The position numbers and the translations under genes are program-made. Shown here piece after piece: positions 61,862-64,000 of a stretch of DNA of 64,000 bases. The notes beneath the pieces were generated by a model that was given only the letters and a program-made list of their open reading frames with translations, was not told where the DNA came from and did not search any database. This DNA comes from Serinibacter salmoneus. Its GTDB lineage: Bacteria; Actinomycetota; Actinomycetes; Actinomycetales; Beutenbergiaceae. How positions within the stretch are numbered: the first letter of the stretch is position 1; each line of letters opens with the position of its first letter. Where the stretch lies: contig NZ_PDJD01000001.1 in NCBI RefSeq assembly GCF_002563925.1, positions 2,982,973 to 3,046,972 of the forward strand, written 5' to 3'.

Positions 61862-61996
61862 CTACTGGATGGGTCTCCAGGTAACCGTGCGGCAATCGCA
61901 CGTCAGCGGCTCCCCGAACTCGGCCTGCCAGTCGTGCGCGTCGTCGGGTGTGACGGGTGTCGTGTCGCCCTGTAGGACGGGGCGGCGGGTGGCCAT
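61862..61996 (-). CDS. Small 44-residue ORF upstream of the nuclease-like gene
   Basis: MATRRPVLQGDTTP is followed by DDAHDWQAEFGEPLTCDCRTV; the CDC pair and HDW are the only distinctive residues. A GGAGG stands 6 bases before the ATG, much better than the site of the nuclease-like gene 61 bases downstream, so the two are probably co-transcribed. It could be a controller, a leader peptide or a chance ORF. Confidence 0.4.
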   Translation of the reverse strand: MATRRPVLQGDTTPVTPDDAHDWQAEFGEPLTCDCRTVTWRPIQ

Positions 61997-62041
61997 GGGT
62001 GCCTCCGATGGGGAAACACGCGCGCCGCAGCACTCCGAGCC

Positions 62042-62158
62042 GCCCACGACGCCGGCACCACCTAGGGAGCCATCGCCGGAGCACTCGGCATCACCGACGC
62101 CCGCGTCATCGCCATGAGCCGCCCCGCAGACAAGCGCCGCGCAGCCCGCACCCGATAA
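62042..62158 (+). pseudogene. Possible remnant of a helix-turn-helix gene near attR
   Basis: One frame reads AAHDAGTT-stop-GAIAGALGITDARVIAMSRP and continues ADKRRAARTR to a TAA. AIAGALGITDARVIAM looks like a helix-turn-helix, interrupted by an in-frame TAG at 62063. It may be the end of a decayed phage or excision gene. Short and unsupported by other evidence. Confidence 0.25.
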
Positions 62159-62205
62159 CCCCTGCCCCCCGCACCCATCCGGGAATCTCAACCGCGGGAG
62201 CGTGT

Positions 62206-62306
62206 GGGTTCAACTCCCCCCTTGCGCACCACACACGAACGGCGGAATCCCAACGAAAACTGGGGTTCCGCCGTCGTCGTTCCCGGGGTGATGTACCAAT
62301 CCGATG
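62206..62306 (+). repeat. attR-like direct repeat (101 bp)
   Basis: Right copy of the tRNA-Leu 3' end plus terminator hairpin; the 5' part of the tRNA is absent, so it is not a tRNA gene. The single difference from the left copy is at 62279. Confidence 0.95.
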
Positions 62307-62337
62307 CGCCCTGCGCGCACCGCCCCGCCGGCGCGAC

Positions 62338-62706
62338 CTAGTGCTGTGCCCACACCCCGAGCTCGTTGCCGCTGGGGTCGGTGAAGTGGAACCTGCGACC
62401 ACCGGGGAAGGTATAAGGCTCCCGAAGGATCGCGCCACCGGCCGCGAGGATGGCACTCCGGGTGGCGTCCAGGTCCGCGGAGTAGAGCAGCACGAACGGC
62501 CCACCGAGCGGCCGCGGTTCCTCGGCCAGCAGGAGCCCCCCGACCTCGCTCCCGTCCCCGCGCGGGGAGGCGATCCCCGCGTAGCCGGGACCGTAGTCGA
62601 CGAACACCCAGCCGAATGCGTCGGTGTAGAACCGCTTGGCGGCCTCGAGGTCGGTGACGACCAACTCGACGTAGTCGATGGAGTGGTGCAACGGTGAACT
62701 CGCCAT
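62338..62706 (-). CDS. VOC (glyoxalase/bleomycin-resistance fold) family protein
   Basis: A 122-residue single-domain protein: IDYVELVVTDLEAAKRFYTDAFGW and RRFHFTDPSGNELGVW are the paired beta-alpha-beta-beta-beta halves of the VOC fold. Metal ligands may be the Glu residues of these blocks. Activity is unknown. The ATG at 62706 has AAGGGAG upstream. This is the first chromosomal gene beyond the island. Confidence 0.85.
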   Translation of the reverse strand: MASSPLHHSIDYVELVVTDLEAAKRFYTDAFGWVFVDYGPGYAGIASPRGDGSEVGGLLLAEEPRPLGGPFVLLYSADLDATRSAILAAGGAILREPYTFPGGRRFHFTDPSGNELGVWAQH

Positions 62707-62903
62707 TCGAACTCCCTTTTCGCGGATGGACACGTGACGGGGACGGAACCGGGCAACCCTGCGCCGGTTCCGCCCTCAGTCATAGCATCGGAGAGGTCGT
62801 GGCACGCCGTCGAGGCGCACAAATTTTAGTATTGCTCGAATGACACCCGCCCGAAGGTGTGGGGAAACCCCCACGGTGGCACGCCGCGGCCTAGGCTCGG
62901 GGT

Positions 62904-63086
62904 ATGGCTACCCGCACCGTCATCGACACACTCTCCGACCTCAGTGGCGAGCCCGCCGAGCGCACGGTGACCTTCGCCGTCGGGAAGATCGCCTACGAGA
63001 TCGACCTGACCGATCAGGAGGCGCGCGAGTTCCTCGAGGTGATGCAGCCGTACGTGAAGGCCGCCCGCAGCAACGGCCGTCGCTGA
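62904..63086 (+). CDS. Lsr2-type dimerisation domain protein lacking the DNA-binding domain
   Basis: A 60-residue protein that matches the N-terminal dimerisation domain of Lsr2: VIDTLSDLSGEPAERTVTFA, then KIAYEIDLTDQEAREFLEVM and PYVKAARSNGRR. In Lsr2 a linker and an AT-hook-like RGR DNA-binding domain follow; here a TGA ends the protein, and no continuation is seen in the other frames. It may modulate full-length Lsr2 by forming mixed dimers. A -10-like TAGGCT 6 bases before the ATG suggests a leaderless message. Confidence 0.75.
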   Translation: MATRTVIDTLSDLSGEPAERTVTFAVGKIAYEIDLTDQEAREFLEVMQPYVKAARSNGRR

Positions 63087-63097
63087 CCGAGGCCGCC

Positions 63098-63532
63098 ATG
63101 CGCGCGCACCTCGCGGGCATCGCCGCCGCGACGGCGCTCGTGGTGGCCGGATGCACGGGCTCCACCCCCGCGCAGACCACGAGCAGTGCCGGCGGCAGCG
63201 AGACAGCCCAGCGCCACCCCGACATCCTGGAGGTGGACCTGACCCGGACCGCACCGGAGACCTTCTCGGTCGCCGTGACAGTCTCCTCGCCCTACGACTC
63301 ACCCTCCCGGTACGCCGACGGCTGGCGGGTGCTGGACGAGGACGGGGTCGTGCTCGGGGAGCACACCCTGACCCACGACCACGCCGGGGAACAGCCCTTC
63401 ACCCGGACGCAGAGCGGCCTGACGATCCCCGACGACGTGGCCGAGGTCACCGTGGAAGGCCGGGATCAGGAGTACGGGTACGGAGGCGGGACGGTGACGG
63501 TCCCCGTCCCCCACGAGGCGACCTCCCCCTGA
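63098..63532 (+). CDS. Putative secreted lipoprotein
   Basis: A 144-residue protein with signal peptide MRAHLAGIAAATALVVAGC; VVAGC is the lipobox. The mature part, after a Ser/Thr/Gly linker, is a single beta-rich domain (LEVDLTRTAPETFSVAVTVS; ADGWRVLDEDGVVLGEHTLT) resembling small Ig-like lipoproteins of actinobacteria. Function unknown. The ATG is 11 bases after the Lsr2-like stop and may be co-transcribed with it. Confidence 0.75.
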   Translation: MRAHLAGIAAATALVVAGCTGSTPAQTTSSAGGSETAQRHPDILEVDLTRTAPETFSVAVTVSSPYDSPSRYADGWRVLDEDGVVLGEHTLTHDHAGEQPFTRTQSGLTIPDDVAEVTVEGRDQEYGYGGGTVTVPVPHEATSP

Positions 63533-63557
63533 CACCACCCCAGCCTTTGCGCTTACC

Positions 63558-63983
63558 TCACTCCTGCTGCGCCTTCACCCGGCTGCGTTCGCGCTGCCCG
63601 TGGGTCAGGCGGCGCACATCGGTGCTGTCGTCAAAGTTCGACCCGAGCGCCCCGGCCACCACGCCCATGGCCGCCGCCAGCACGGCGAGGCGGATGTAGG
63701 ACGTCGCGGCCGGCACCTCACCCAGGACCTGCTCCATGAACGAGGCGTCGATCACCAGCAGCGCGGCCAGGAGGATGGCCACCACCATCACCGCGTACAG
63801 CGCCATGACGGCCAGCATGAGGGTCACCACGGTGGAGAGGTTGTACAGCAGCAGCACCGTGCTGCGGCGGGAGGTGACGGCCCTGTCCCACAGGCCGTTG
63901 GCCACGATGAGCCAGGTCACCATCACCAAGACGGCCATCACCGCAATCACACCGAGCCGCCACGGCGGAAGGCTGGAGGCCAT
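63558..63983 (-). CDS. Membrane protein of unknown function
   Basis: A 141-residue protein with four helices: LGVIAVMAVLVMVTWLIVAN, VVTLMLAVMALYAVMVVAIL, LLAALLVIDASFM and IRLAVLAAAMGVVAGALG, then a basic tail (RRLTHGQRERSRVKAQQE). No motif recognised. The ATG at 63983 is close to the window edge, and a start further upstream cannot be excluded. Confidence 0.65.
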   Translation of the reverse strand: MASSLPPWRLGVIAVMAVLVMVTWLIVANGLWDRAVTSRRSTVLLLYNLSTVVTLMLAVMALYAVMVVAILLAALLVIDASFMEQVLGEVPAATSYIRLAVLAAAMGVVAGALGSNFDDSTDVRRLTHGQRERSRVKAQQE

Positions 63984-64000
63984 CTGCCACGTCGAGCTGT

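Larger units (their letters stand above)
57144..62306. mobile_element. tRNA-Leu-integrated genomic island, restriction-modification type cargo, no integrase
   Basis: A 5.2 kb segment bounded by the 101-bp direct repeat, the hallmark of site-specific integration at a tRNA 3' end. It encodes a DHH-like protein, a C5-cytosine methyltransferase, an IS481 element, a nuclease-like protein and a 44-residue ORF. No integrase, excisionase or replication gene is visible, so it must be mobilised in trans or is fixed. A second GATGTACCAA just outside the left repeat (57241-57250) duplicates the one inside (57227-57236). Confidence 0.85.

Noticed and set aside
62206-62306. A second tRNA-Leu gene
   Set aside because: Only the 3' part of the tRNA is present; no acceptor 5' strand, D-arm or anticodon arm.
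62106-62822. A long minus-strand frame running from the island margin across attR through the VOC gene and beyond its start
   Set aside because: It is in a different frame from the VOC protein, and its C-terminal part is merely the reverse of the tRNA-derived repeat; such artefacts are common next to tRNA genes.

Overview
This is a very GC-rich window (roughly 70%) with GTG starts, many 4-base ATGA/GTGA gene overlaps and strong hairpin terminators without U-tracts. It comes from an actinobacterium, most probably of the order Micrococcales; I cannot name the genus. The right half is the conserved actinobacterial cell-division and Ser/Thr-kinase neighbourhood that in Mycobacterium tuberculosis lies next to the replication origin: ppiA, rhomboid, crgA, DUF881, class E sortase, pabA, then pknB-pknA-pbpA-rodA-pstP-fhaB-fhaA, then tRNA-Leu. 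The window is therefore probably origin-proximal, and a single perfect DnaA box (38135) fits this.

Layout. 1-4852: copper and RNA-modification genes (end of a DUF305 protein, a THUMP-type RNA methyltransferase, a DUF2330 membrane protein, and the copper exporter copA under a CsoR-type operator). 4967-8855: an orphan AAA ATPase, then a four-gene translationally coupled ABC-2 exporter/winged-helix regulator operon with an operator-like palindrome. 8959-15576: a CPBP-family membrane protein, a large flippase-fold protein fused to a pseudokinase, a PP2C phosphatase, a small HATPase and an aldo/keto reductase. 15629-26924: an LPXTG surface protein, single metabolic genes (YggS, PLP decarboxylase, HAD phosphatase), and a sugar-acid pair (Gfo/Idh oxidoreductase plus ManD) next to a GH1 glucosidase. 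26952-32965: a five-gene carotenoid operon crtE-crtB-crtI-cruF-crtD-like. 33318-36471: small envelope genes. 36593-56887: the conserved cluster, interrupted between pabA and pknB by a six-gene sulfur operon (ABC importer, acetyl-CoA synthetase, O-acetylhomoserine sulfhydrylase, CoA-binding protein). 57083-62306: tRNA-Leu(CAG) and a 5 kb island bounded by a 101-bp direct repeat. 62338-63983: chromosomal genes, including a 60-residue Lsr2 dimerisation domain without the DNA-binding half.

How the genes work together. The fhaA-to-pknB operon makes the elongation machinery (RodA, PbpA) and the kinases, phosphatase and FHA adaptors that control it; the pseudokinase-flippase and second PP2C at 9843-14099 may belong to the same signalling network. 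The tRNA island carries a DHH-like protein, a C5-cytosine methyltransferase, a nuclease-like protein with a SHOCT-like tail and a tiny ORF, but no integrase; it looks like an R-M type defence cargo. An IS481 element has landed exactly between the convergent methyltransferase and nuclease genes without damaging either.

The most unusual non-coding signals are a phased set of four hairpins sharing one loop upstream of crtE (33025-33184), and three intergenic inverted-repeat elements of identical 62-nt span (17686, 21590, 24318).
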